Below are positions 16,684-24,916 of a stretch of 64,000 nt of DNA, piece by piece. The notes under the pieces are model-generated. The model was given only the letters and a program-made list of their open reading frames with translations, made no database searches and was not told the origin of the DNA. The DNA comes from Haladaptatus sp. DJG-WS-42 (GTDB lineage Archaea; Halobacteriota; Halobacteria; Halobacteriales; Halococcaceae): assembly GCF_037198285.1 (NCBI RefSeq), contig NZ_CP147243.1, positions 248,001-312,000 on the forward strand. Direction: 5' to 3'. The translations under genes were made by a program, and so were the position numbers. Position 1 is the stretch's first letter, and each line of letters opens with the position of its first letter.

Positions 16684-16777
16684 CGTATGAAAAGCTGAAT
16701 CGCCTCGCTCAATAAGTGTACCTCTGTGTACGCAAGGCCAACACACCTATACTCCTAGAGGGTGAACTAACCGGTCA

Positions 16778-18859
16778 ATGTTGCGCTGGGACCTGACTGC
16801 GTCCGGTGTGCGTCTCAGCAACGGTTCCACGTCGTTTTCATTCACCGCTCCTGACTGGCATCCAACAGCGGTGAGCCACACGCTTCCACGGCACATAAAC
16901 GCCGTGACAGCCGGGACTGCTTCTCGCCTCCAACTCCCGGCACCAACCGGACGGCTCGTCACTGCGGACGGCACGCCACTTTCACTTTCTTCCAGCCGGT
17001 CGCTCACCGCTGATACCCACTACCTCACGGTTGGCCTGCAAACGTCGCGCAAGGCACTGCTTACCGATGGGAGCGGGGCGAAACAAGTCGCGCGCACGTC
17101 GGAGGCTGGGTTTGAAACGACGATTGCGTTCGACGGACCGGCAAGGATTCGCCCGCTCGGTAGCGACCTCTGCATCGACTTCGACCAGCAGACGGCGGTC
17201 ACCGTGGGCGTCCCACACAAACACACGATTTCGGAAAACACCATCACTGTCACCCCCACGCCCGAAGGAATTGCAACCGCGCTCACGCACCTCGCTGCGG
17301 GGATGCCGACCACCGGCCCCGAGCGGTCGCATCCTGCGTGGCGACACCACCCGCCACTGGTCGAGATTGGGTCGCAAATCGACGTGCCGGTCGCCATCCA
17401 ATCGCGCACCCCACAGACTGGAATCGAGTTGAAACTCCCGCCCGATACTGAATATCTGTACGTCGCCGCGCCGCTCGCGTACTATCTTGGAGCGCGCGTT
17501 ACGGTTGAGAATCGGGCAGCACCAGTACTCCTCGCACCCGACGCGGACGTAGCCCACGCGTTCAACTCGCTTCCAGCGTTCCAGCACGAAGTGGCAAGCC
17601 TCCTGCGTCGCGTCTTCTTCGTCGATTGCCTTCTGCGGGACGATGGACACAGAACTTCTTCATCCGGCGACTCGCTGCTCACAGCGTGGGGGCTCTCACC
17701 TGAATCGCTCATGGAGGCGTCACTGGCGACACGCCTCGCTGCCACGCTGACGATTCCCCACGATGAAATTTCGCCACACCTGCCGGAGTGGTATCTCGCC
17801 ACCTACGTTGACGCAGACCCCACGCACGTCCGGTCGTTCCCGTTCTTGCTCGACAGCATGAGTCTGGTCTACCTGCCAGAGGCGTCTGCGTTCGACGGCA
17901 AAGAGCTGATTCGTCGCTCGCTCGACGACTTCTACCGAGCAGGGCCACAGGCCGCGTCGGTGGACGTGCTGATGCCACGGCTCCAAGCTGGCTATCTCCA
18001 CGGCTGGCTCGCGTCTGGGACGCCCATCGACGTGTTCAAACTCACCCACGCGGCCTACGAAAACCGCCTCAAATACGGACACAAAGACGGCGACCAGCTC
18101 ACCGTCAATGTCGTCTTGAACGACGACGAGATGGACGCAGAACACGAAGAAGTGGCCGCGATATATCGCAACCGTGCTGTAGATGTGCCAATCGACCTCA
18201 CCGTCCACAAATCGCTCAAGTGCAAGGACCTCGCGGCGGTGTTCGAATCGCCGACTGATTTCGTCCACTACATCGGCCACTGTGACGTAGATGGGCTTCG
18301 CTGTCCAGACGGCAACCTCTCGATTGCAGATATCGGCGAGATACAGGCGCGGACGTTCTTCCTCAACGCCTGTGGGTCGTATCACGAAGGCGTTTCGCTC
18401 GTAGAAAAGGGAAGCGTGGTGGGTGCGGTAACGCTCACGAAGGTGTTAAACGACCAAGCCGCAATCGTCGGCACGGCGTTTGCGCGGTTACTCATCAACG
18501 GCTACGATTTCGAGCGGGCGATGCAGCTCGCGCGGCGCAGAATCATGATGGGCAAAGACTACGCCGTCGTCGGCGACGGAACCTACGCGCTTACACCGGC
18601 AGACGAGGGGACGCCTGCAGTCGCGTGGATAGAAAAGCGCGGCGACCGGTTCGATCTGACCTACGAGGCACATGCCGCGTGGGCGAACGGCGCGACCTAC
18701 CCAAACCCGCGCGACGACACGGACACAAACCTTTACGGGTCGAAGCCGACGTATTCACTGTCGAAAGCCGAACTCCGGGTGTTTCTCGATTCGCACGACC
18801 TCCCCGTCATCTTCGACGGCGATTTCACGTGGACGACCGACCTCATAGAAAAATTGTAA
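16778..18859 (+). CDS. CHAT (caspase-like) domain protein, haloarchaeal
   Basis: The 693-residue protein has no signal peptide. Residues 1-400 have no recognised motif; they are beta-rich at first, then helical. The region 440-600 fits a CHAT/caspase-fold peptidase: DFVHYIGHCDVDG places a catalytic-type His at 501, and TFFLNACGSYHEG places a catalytic-type Cys at 532, followed by a GAVTLTKVLNDQAA segment and IVGTAFARLLINGYDFERAMQLARR, as in CHAT proteins. CHAT peptidases cleave specific partners in bacterial defence and signalling. No partner, TPR array or effector gene is adjacent, so its target is unknown. It is monocistronic, divergent from glyA. Confidence 0.7.
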   Translation: MLRWDLTASGVRLSNGSTSFSFTAPDWHPTAVSHTLPRHINAVTAGTASRLQLPAPTGRLVTADGTPLSLSSSRSLTADTHYLTVGLQTSRKALLTDGSGAKQVARTSEAGFETTIAFDGPARIRPLGSDLCIDFDQQTAVTVGVPHKHTISENTITVTPTPEGIATALTHLAAGMPTTGPERSHPAWRHHPPLVEIGSQIDVPVAIQSRTPQTGIELKLPPDTEYLYVAAPLAYYLGARVTVENRAAPVLLAPDADVAHAFNSLPAFQHEVASLLRRVFFVDCLLRDDGHRTSSSGDSLLTAWGLSPESLMEASLATRLAATLTIPHDEISPHLPEWYLATYVDADPTHVRSFPFLLDSMSLVYLPEASAFDGKELIRRSLDDFYRAGPQAASVDVLMPRLQAGYLHGWLASGTPIDVFKLTHAAYENRLKYGHKDGDQLTVNVVLNDDEMDAEHEEVAAIYRNRAVDVPIDLTVHKSLKCKDLAAVFESPTDFVHYIGHCDVDGLRCPDGNLSIADIGEIQARTFFLNACGSYHEGVSLVEKGSVVGAVTLTKVLNDQAAIVGTAFARLLINGYDFERAMQLARRRIMMGKDYAVVGDGTYALTPADEGTPAVAWIEKRGDRFDLTYEAHAAWANGATYPNPRDDTDTNLYGSKPTYSLSKAELRVFLDSHDLPVIFDGDFTWTTDLIEKL

Positions 18860-19029
18860 GTGAGAATTTTCGATAATAGTTCAGAACAACAGAGAATATC
18901 GTTGAACTAAGCCGTTCTTGCGCAACTATTGCACCTTCTCTCAAAAGTAGTTAATGTAGATTTGCTGATTTCAATGTAAAAGTAACGGTAAAATTAAATA
19001 CTAATAGGGTCTTTTATACACGTACAGAC

Positions 19030-19845
19030 ATGAGTTCAAATTTACTAGAACCGGACATTGAAGGTATCCTTCGGGCGACGCTCGAGAACGCTTCGGGGGA
19101 CGTTCTTGTGGTGAACCCATCGGACGAGACGGTAGAGGAGCTCGTAAGCGTCCTTGCCGACCTTTCTGACGCACCGTCGGTGCAGGTACTTGCTGACGAT
19201 AGCGTTCTCAAAGACGTCATGGCAGACTTCATCGTCGCCTCAACCGCAGCAGACCTCATCGAAGCAGAAACACTCGCGCTCCACACCGTCGAGAGCCGAC
19301 CTGAAAACTCGCTTCTCATCACCGAAGACAGCGTCGTCGCCGTCGTCGCTGCTGGTGACCGTGTCGCTGGTCTCTCGACTGACGATGACGCGTTCATCAA
19401 GAGTGCAAACGAGATGTACGCAGACCTCTGGGAACAGACGGCCGCGTTTACGCTCCGCACGCCACCGATTTCCCGCGTGCGCTCGTCGCTCTCTGAAGAC
19501 CTTGGCTCCACCGTCGGTTCTGACTTCGAAGGCGTCCTCTCGTCGCTCGAAACCGCCCGCGGAGACGGCGATGGGCTTGACGAAGTGACCATCAGTCTGC
19601 TCGTTGCAGCGAAAAACGAAGCGCTCCTCTACGACATCAGCAAATGGGGCGAAGACGTGGGCATCGCTTCGAAAGCGACGTTCTCGCGCACCAAGACCAA
19701 ACTCGAGGACATGGGCCTCATCACCACCGAAAAAGTGCCAATCGACGTTGGTCGCCCACGCCTCCGGCTCATGCTCGGTGACGAACGGCTGCGCGGTGCG
19801 AAGCCAGACCAGCTGGCCTCCGTCGCCCAGAGCATCTTAAACTAA
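19030..19845 (+). CDS. tbsP: Transcriptional regulator TbsP (DUF5821)
   Basis: A 271-residue cytoplasmic protein. The N-terminal two thirds (DVLVVNPSDETVEELVSVLADLSDAPSVQVLADDSVLKDVMADF) form an alpha/beta sensor-like domain. The C-terminal third carries a winged helix (SLLVAAKNEALLYDISKWGEDVGIASKATFSRTKTKLEDMGLI). The sequence matches the haloarchaeal TbsP family, described as acting with TrmB on glycolytic and gluconeogenic genes; that is family knowledge. An AT-rich upstream region holds TTAAATA (about 18994) and TTTATA (19013) as TATA candidates. The gene precedes a YcaO protein by 46 bp, in the same direction. Confidence 0.78.
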   Translation: MSSNLLEPDIEGILRATLENASGDVLVVNPSDETVEELVSVLADLSDAPSVQVLADDSVLKDVMADFIVASTAADLIEAETLALHTVESRPENSLLITEDSVVAVVAAGDRVAGLSTDDDAFIKSANEMYADLWEQTAAFTLRTPPISRVRSSLSEDLGSTVGSDFEGVLSSLETARGDGDGLDEVTISLLVAAKNEALLYDISKWGEDVGIASKATFSRTKTKLEDMGLITTEKVPIDVGRPRLRLMLGDERLRGAKPDQLASVAQSILN

Positions 19846-19891
19846 GCCGCGAGACCCAGTCTTTTACCTGTGTTATTTCAAACTCTGCGTA

Positions 19892-21592
19892 ATGACTCTC
19901 GGACTCGTCGGTGACGGACCTGCTATTTCTGCACTCGAAGCCGCGCTCGCAGATGTCTCAGTAACTGCTGAGCGAATTTCAGCAACCGACCTCGACAGCG
20001 TGGCGTTCGCCGCCGTCGTCGGAGACGTCGGTGACGCCGTCTTCCACAACGCGAACGACGCCGCGCTTGCTGGCGACACGACGTGGCTTGCCGTAGAACG
20101 CGGTGGCCTTGGCGGCCACGCCCTCGCAATCGACGGCGGAATCAGTGGATTCGGGCCGAACACCGGTTGTTTCGACTGTTTGTCCGGTCGCGTCGAAGCC
20201 AATCTCGAAGGGGACGCCGAAACCGCTGAGTCAGACCCGACGACGATGCGCGTCGCAGGTGCACTCGCCGGACGGGAACTTGCTACACTTGCCAGTGGAG
20301 CCGACTCGTCACTGCTTGGCGGCGTCCTCGAACTGCCCCACGCGACCCGCGAATTTCTCCCACTGCCGGGTTGTGACTGTGAGAGTGGAGCGAAAACCCA
20401 CCTCTCGACCGAGTACGTCGAACGCGAGTTAGAAGACTCACTCGCCCGCGCAGAGCGCGCCATCGACAATCGCGTTGGGATAATCCACGAAGTCGGCGAA
20501 GCCGCGTCATTCCCGGTCCCCTACTACATCGCCCGCGGCGGTGACACCTCAGGATTCAGCGACGCAATCGCCGCACAGCAAGCCGCGGGCGTCGCTATCG
20601 ACTGGAACGAGGCACTGATGAAAGCCGCTGGTGAGGCACTCGAACGCTACTGCGCGGGCATCTACCGGACGAGCGAGTTTACACAGGGTCAACCATCGGG
20701 GATGCCAAACGCCGTCAAACCGAGTGCGTTCGTCCTGCCGTGGGACGCAGCCGACGAGGCCCAGATTCCGTGGGTCGAAGGCGAACGCCTCGCCGGTGGC
20801 GACCCGGCGTATCTCCCCGCAGAGTTCGTCCACTTCCCGCCACCGACCCAACAGCACAAACCGGCGATTACGACCGGCCTCGGCCTCGGCAACTCGCTGC
20901 CGGAAGCCCTCCTCTCTGGACTCTACGAAACTCTTGAACGCGACGCAACGATGCTCGCGTGGTACTCAACGTTCGAACCGCTGAAACTCGACATCGAAGA
21001 CGAGACGTTCGACACACTCGTCCGTCGTGCTCGGTCTGAAAACCTCGAAGTGACGCCGCTGCTCGTTACCCAAGACGTAGACGTACCCGTCGTCGCCGTC
21101 GCCGTCCACCGTGAGGGCGACTGGCCGCGCTTTGCGATGGGCTCTGGAGCCGACTGTGACGCGGTTTCAGCGGCCACCTCTGCGCTCGCCGAAGCCCTCC
21201 AGAACTGGACCGAACTCGGGTCGATGGGCAACGACGCGGCGATGCAAGCAGGCGCGTGGATTGGCCACTACGCGTCGTTCCCCGACGCCGCACAGGACTT
21301 TGTGGATGTGGACGCGACAGTCTCTGCGGAGGCCGTTTCGGTGGACGTCGCTCCGGAAAACGAGTTGCCAACGGTCGTCCAGCGTGCGGAGTCAGCCGGG
21401 ATGGACGTGTACGCCGCCCGACTCACGACACGCGACGTAGAAGAACTCGGGTTCGAGGCGACCCGCGTGTTACTTCCGCAAGCACAACCGCTGTTCATGG
21501 ACGAACCGTACTTCGGGAAGCGAGCAGAGACGGTTCCAGAAAGTCTTGGCTTCGAGGCGCGACTCGACCGCGAACCGCATCCGTATCCGTGA
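19892..21592 (+). CDS. YcaO cyclodehydratase with fused Cys4 E1-like N-terminal domain
   Basis: A 566-residue protein. Residues 1 to about 175 resemble the degenerate E1-like partner (C protein) of azole-peptide synthetases, with a probable zinc site made by C93, C96, C161 and C163 (GCFDC and GCDC). Residues 195-560 are a YcaO domain with the ATP-binding motifs AAGEALERYCAG (E248, E251, R252) and GLYETLERDA (E346, E349). It ends REPHPYP, a terminal PxPxP as found in azoline-forming YcaO enzymes. In bacteria such fusions cyclise Cys, Ser or Thr in peptides. No precursor peptide, dehydrogenase or TfuA gene is adjacent, so the substrate is unknown and could be a cellular protein. Confidence 0.85.
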   Translation: MTLGLVGDGPAISALEAALADVSVTAERISATDLDSVAFAAVVGDVGDAVFHNANDAALAGDTTWLAVERGGLGGHALAIDGGISGFGPNTGCFDCLSGRVEANLEGDAETAESDPTTMRVAGALAGRELATLASGADSSLLGGVLELPHATREFLPLPGCDCESGAKTHLSTEYVERELEDSLARAERAIDNRVGIIHEVGEAASFPVPYYIARGGDTSGFSDAIAAQQAAGVAIDWNEALMKAAGEALERYCAGIYRTSEFTQGQPSGMPNAVKPSAFVLPWDAADEAQIPWVEGERLAGGDPAYLPAEFVHFPPPTQQHKPAITTGLGLGNSLPEALLSGLYETLERDATMLAWYSTFEPLKLDIEDETFDTLVRRARSENLEVTPLLVTQDVDVPVVAVAVHREGDWPRFAMGSGADCDAVSAATSALAEALQNWTELGSMGNDAAMQAGAWIGHYASFPDAAQDFVDVDATVSAEAVSVDVAPENELPTVVQRAESAGMDVYAARLTTRDVEELGFEATRVLLPQAQPLFMDEPYFGKRAETVPESLGFEARLDREPHPYP

Positions 21593-21605
21593 AGCAATCG
21601 GTTGC

Positions 21606-22148
21606 CTATCGGGTCGAAAGAGCAGTTATCGCCAACCCACCGAGTCCAGATACTGAACCCATTAAAAACGGGAGGAGAAAACCACTGAACAGGACGATTT
21701 GCCAGTACTGTGGCGTTGTCGTCGCAACCTGAAAAATGACGACTAGGAGGGTCAAGAGTGCTGTGACGCCACCGACGAGAAAGCCATCGCGTACCTGCGC
21801 AGGCCGAGACGCGGGAGAGTCCTGTACTGCGATTGCCCCACTGAGTAGCCCGACGATAGTGAACCCTGCCAATGCACCGCCTTCGCGTGAAGTAAGCAAT
21901 TTACCGGCCGTGTCAGGGTTCAAAACCACCTCCAAAATCAGTACGAACATTCCAGCGGGTGTGAGCCGAACCCCACTGATTCCGAAGTAGCCAACCAACA
22001 GTCCGAGAGTCCAGAGAACGACGCCGATACAGACGAATCGCCATCGTATTTCAGAGATTCCAGTAGTGCCACGAGTGGCATAGAGGACACCCCCTACCAC
22101 GAATACCGCGAGAAATAAACCACCAATGATAGCCTGTACTGGCCCCAT
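21606..22148 (-). CDS. Multi-span membrane protein, unknown (180 aa)
   Basis: About five hydrophobic segments: residues 5-24, 36-58, 64-80, 90-108 and 127-175. No charged transport motif or cofactor-binding histidine pair is seen. A short hydrophilic loop (QDSPASRPAQVRDGF) lies before the last hairpin. The gene converges on the YcaO gene with 13 bp between stops and lies 63 bp beyond the end of the DUF63 gene. I do not recognise the family. The composition is coding-like and slightly more AT-rich than its neighbours. Confidence 0.6.
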   Translation of the reverse strand: MGPVQAIIGGLFLAVFVVGGVLYATRGTTGISEIRWRFVCIGVVLWTLGLLVGYFGISGVRLTPAGMFVLILEVVLNPDTAGKLLTSREGGALAGFTIVGLLSGAIAVQDSPASRPAQVRDGFLVGGVTALLTLLVVIFQVATTTPQYWQIVLFSGFLLPFLMGSVSGLGGLAITALSTR

Positions 22149-22211
22149 AATATCAGTACTAGAGACAGTTGTATTAAATGATTGGTCGGAAGAATATGTG
22201 CCTGTGCCGTC

Positions 22212-23348
22212 TCAGATACCGAATGTCGCGCGGAGCATGTCGCGCGTGCCCGGCCCGAGCCCCACCGCGAGAATCGCAATGAGGAGCAAGATTGCGTAGC
22301 GCGGACTTTCCTCGAAGATGGTCTCATCGAACACCCAGACAACGGCGACGGCGGCGACGATTTTCACGACGAGGAACGGCCACGAGGTGCCGGTGACGGC
22401 GGCAATCGACTCGGGGAGAATCCCGTCGGTGAAGTTGATGATGAAGCGGTTGACCGGGTGTTTTGCGCTGTAGTAAAACGGTAAGCCAATCTCGACGGCC
22501 CAGTCTGCGGCGAGGACGTTTGCGACACCGTCCACAGCGTGACCCCAGATGATGACGAGGCCGATAGTTCCCGTCCCCTTGTTGATGTCGGGGGCGTACG
22601 TATCGACCAGCTTCCACGCGCCGTAGGCGATGATGGTCGCAAGCACCAACGTGAGAATCGTCATCTGCGGGAAGAAGCTGACGTAGTTCTCGGTGAACGC
22701 GAGCACCGTCAGGTAGCCAACCGTCCCGACCAGCAGGGCCGCGCCGAGCGCGAACAGCGGATTTCGGTAGGTGTCCACCGACCCGTTTCGCTCTAAGCCG
22801 ACGCTCACGAGGATGGCGGCGAGCGTGAAGAAAAAGACGGTGAAGTAGATGAACGGGCTGATGATAAAGGCGCTCCACGGGAACGGAATCGCCGGGTCAA
22901 CTCCGTTTCGCATGGCTGCAATTCCGGCGTCTTCGACGACGCGCAGTGCTCCGCCGAAGAACATGAACGGGAACAGCGCGAAGAACAGTTCGCGGTCTCT
23001 GCCGATGCCGAGGCCTCGAAGCAGGAAGATGAGGCCAACGAGCATGAGCAGGAGAATGACCGCGTAGCCAATCTCGGAGACGGCGGTGTAGCCGGGGTAG
23101 GCAACGAAGCCGCTTGCGGCGGTACACGCAGACGCACTATCGAGTAGCGTCGTCTCGCCACCCGACCGAACCGCACAGAACGCCCCGTTTCCGTCCGCGA
23201 CGACCGGCCCCCAGAAGTAGTGCCAGAGGAACCCGTCCCAGACCGTCCGCGGGAAGGCGAGCGACCCGCCCACGAGCGCGACGGTGAGAGCGATGACGGC
23301 CGCCCACCACGTACGCACAGGGTCGAGTCGCTCCGAAAGCATATCCAT
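22212..23348 (-). CDS. DUF63 family membrane protein
   Basis: The 378-residue protein from ATG 23348 has about nine membrane segments. DUF63 features are visible: an N-terminal [20 protein letters not shown] start, a long extracellular loop after the first helix ([21 protein letters not shown]), the [30 protein letters not shown] segment (about 150-180), and [29 protein letters not shown]63 proteins occur in nearly all haloarchaea and many other archaea; their role is unknown. An ATG six bases downstream (23342) is equally possible. The extended frame to 23414 adds a Cys-rich tail unlike the family. Confidence 0.82.
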   Translation of the reverse strand: MDMLSERLDPVRTWWAAVIALTVALVGGSLAFPRTVWDGFLWHYFWGPVVADGNGAFCAVRSGGETTLLDSASACTAASGFVAYPGYTAVSEIGYAVILLLMLVGLIFLLRGLGIGRDRELFFALFPFMFFGGALRVVEDAGIAAMRNGVDPAIPFPWSAFIISPFIYFTVFFFTLAAILVSVGLERNGSVDTYRNPLFALGAALLVGTVGYLTVLAFTENYVSFFPQMTILTLVLATIIAYGAWKLVDTYAPDINKGTGTIGLVIIWGHAVDGVANVLAADWAVEIGLPFYYSAKHPVNRFIINFTDGILPESIAAVTGTSWPFLVVKIVAAVAVVWVFDETIFEESPRYAILLLIAILAVGLGPGTRDMLRATFGI

Positions 23349-23478
23349 GGGCAACAAACCGCAGGCCGAAGGTTTTACAGTTCCGGTCGTGTGCGATTGC
23401 GCTGCACAACGCACCAGCCGTTCGGGACGACGCCCCGAAGTGTCAACCCTTAATCCGCCCGCACCTCTCTGTGCTCAC

Positions 23479-23745
23479 ATGAACCCCATCGCAAAGCGCA
23501 TCTACAACATCGCGCCCGACCCCGTCCGCCTCACCTTCGAGGACGGCACAACCGTCTCGCTCGCCATGCGAAGCGCCGAGTTCTTCCAAGAAGAGTTTCA
23601 GGGCGAAGGCACGTCGATGGACGATGACACAGCCTACCGCCTCATCACCGACGGCCCCAACAACGAGTCGCTCATCGCGGGCCGCGAAGTCGAGAGCGGC
23701 TGGGAGAACGCGGGCAAAGTGACCAAGGCAGAACCGGTCGAGTAG
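23479..23745 (+). CDS. Small haloarchaeal conserved protein (88 aa)
   Basis: This soluble 88-residue protein begins MNPIAKRIYNIAPDPVRLTFEDG and has a beta-strand-rich core (VRLTFEDGTTVSLAMRSAEFF) with an acidic middle (EEFQGEGTSMDDDTAYRLIT). It has no cysteines and no membrane segment. An in-frame extension back to 23284 is rejected because it overlaps the start of the divergent DUF63 gene and has poor composition. It is probably expressed from the short region shared with that gene. The family is not recognised. It precedes the hairpin-rich stretch before tRNA-Leu. Confidence 0.62.
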   Translation: MNPIAKRIYNIAPDPVRLTFEDGTTVSLAMRSAEFFQEEFQGEGTSMDDDTAYRLITDGPNNESLIAGREVESGWENAGKVTKAEPVE

Positions 23746-23781
23746 GCACTCAAGCGCGCGATTTCTGGAGAATGTTGCGAG

Positions 23782-23985
23782 GGCAAGATGCTCTCATCTT
23801 GCCGCACTCATTTCGTGGCTCGGTGGCCATGCCGAGCGGGTGCGAGCAGTTTTGCTCGCACGGCGCTGCGTGTTTGCAGCGCCTATCGAGTGCGAGGGAC
23901 AGGATTTGAACGCCAGTCGCAACAAAGTTGCTCCTTTGTTCATATCCTTCCTTTTGCACCATCGTCGTCGCGGTTTTGCGACGAC
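23782..23985. repeat. Array of six perfect hairpins downstream of tRNA-Leu
   Basis: Six inverted repeats follow one another: 23782-23803 (9-bp stem GGCAAGATG), 23818-23837 (6 bp), 23840-23861 (9 bp GTGCGAGCA), 23862-23883 (8 bp GGCGCTGC), 23921-23940 (7 bp AACAAAG) and 23964-23985 (8 bp GTCGTCGC). Loops are mostly 4-6 nt (8 nt in the second) and the stems differ in sequence, so these are not copies of one unit. A tRNA-Leu 3' fragment lies between the fourth and fifth. Function unknown; possibilities are terminators, a processed RNA or remnants of mobile DNA. Confidence 0.6.
23891..23911 (-). repeat. Partial copy of tRNA-Leu 3' end (att-like fragment)
   Basis: These 21 nt match exactly the last 21 nt of the tRNA-Leu gene at 23993-24013 (discriminator, acceptor 3' strand and T-arm, ending at tRNA position 53). 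Three flanking bases (GAG) are also shared. The copy starts 102 bp downstream of the real tRNA end. It looks like a scar of site-specific integration, or a broken duplicate. Confidence 0.6.
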
Positions 23986-23992
23986 TCGTGAG

Positions 23993-24077
23993 TGCGAGGG
24001 ACAGGATTTGAACCCGTGAACTCCTACGAGAGCGGAGCTTGAATCCGCCGCCGTTGGCCAGGCTTGGCTACCCTCGC
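23993..24077 (-). tRNA. tRNA-Leu (anticodon CAA)
   Basis: The 85-nt minus-strand sequence folds as a tRNA. The acceptor stem is GCGAGGG with CCCTCGC, followed by discriminator A and no encoded CCA. The anticodon stem GCGGA/TCCGC encloses loop TTCAAGC, giving anticodon CAA for TTG codons. A long variable arm (CTCTCGTAGGAG) is as expected for Leu, and the T-loop is GGTTCAAATCC. No intron is needed. Confidence 0.95.
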
Positions 24078-24126
24078 ACGCATACTGAATTCCACTGCCG
24101 GATAGGTAAAAGGTTCCGAAACCCGT

Positions 24127-24366
24127 TCACTCGGAACTCGACGACTGGCGACTAATCGCAAACAAAAACCCCGACAAAAACAGCAACTCGTTGCCCGAAT
24201 AGATGTCGAGGACGGGTGCAATGAGCGTAAAAAACGATTGCGGGGCGGCGAAGCCGAGAATCGCCAGTAGCAGTGCGATTATCGCCGCGAAGCCCGCGAA
24301 CCAGCGGGTGACTGTTCCGCTCACGAATCCGACGATAAAAATGAAAATCGCTTCGAGGAGTGCCAT
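24127..24366 (-). CDS. Small membrane protein (79 aa)
   Basis: Two to three hydrophobic segments fill the protein (MALLEAIFIFIVGFVSGTV; AAIIALLLAILGFA; LLFLSGFLFAIS), ending in a polar tail SRQSSSSE. The ATG at 24366 is chosen; the frame extends to 24462, but that part overlaps the end of the next upstream gene and includes a CPVC that looks accidental. It lies 43 bp after the end of the 168-residue hypothetical gene on the same strand, and 49 bp before the tRNA-Leu. Function unknown. Confidence 0.6.
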   Translation of the reverse strand: MALLEAIFIFIVGFVSGTVTRWFAGFAAIIALLLAILGFAAPQSFFTLIAPVLDIYSGNELLFLSGFLFAISRQSSSSE

Positions 24367-24409
24367 ACCCGTACAGACGGGACAATTGGCCTTGAACTTC
24401 GCGTCGGTG

Positions 24410-24916
24410 CTACTCGCCCCAAATCGAGTCGGGGAAGAACGCTTCCGGGTCGTGGAGTTCAACCGAAACCGCCACGTCGCGCTGGAGGCGGTTCAGGTTG
24501 AGCGTGAGCGACTCGCCAATATGTTCGCGCAGTTCCGTGCCCTTCTCGAAGGGATAGTACCCCGGCACGAGCAACGCCTTCTTCTTGGAGGCGTCTCGCA
24601 GCACCGCGAGGAAGAAGACGGCGTCCGTTTCGGCGCGGTACACCTCCGATTCCTCGACCGTGTTGTTTTCGGTGAATTTGACGGCTTCTAAGTACTCGTC
24701 GTCCGCGACGAGAATGTCGAATCCGGGAAGCTGCATATCCGGAAACACCTGCCCCGGGTTCACCGTGACGACGCTCCACCCGCTGTCGCGGTACTGCTTT
24801 GCGGTGGCTTCCATATCCGAGATGAGCGTTTCCCAGTACTCGGCGACGGCGGCGGGCGCTTCGGCCTGTACGGCCGGGTTGTGCACGAACTCGTCTGGGT
24901 CGTCGTTATCGGTCAT
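24410..24916 (-). CDS. Haloarchaeal conserved hypothetical protein (168 aa)
   Basis: An acidic soluble protein starting [21 protein letters not shown]. The helical first half (AAVAEYWETLISDMEATAKQYRDSGWSVVTVNPGQVF) leads to a strand-rich second half (PGFDILVADDEYLEAVKFTE; YRAETDAVFFLAVLRDASKKKALLVPGYYPF). It has no signal peptide or cysteine. Its start overlaps the stop of the dipeptide ATPase gene by one base, so it is probably cotranscribed as the last gene of that operon, though a role in transport is not evident. The fold may relate to restriction-like or HEPN-type small domains, but no catalytic set is visible. Confidence 0.65.
   Translation of the reverse strand: MTDNDDPDEFVHNPAVQAEAPAAVAEYWETLISDMEATAKQYRDSGWSVVTVNPGQVFPDMQLPGFDILVADDEYLEAVKFTENNTVEESEVYRAETDAVFFLAVLRDASKKKALLVPGYYPFEKGTELREHIGESLTLNLNRLQRDVAVSVELHDPEAFFPDSIWGE

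Noticed and set aside
23782..23985. Hairpin array considered as a CRISPR array
   Set aside because: Stems differ in sequence and spacing; there are no identical repeats separated by unique spacers, and no cas genes in the window.
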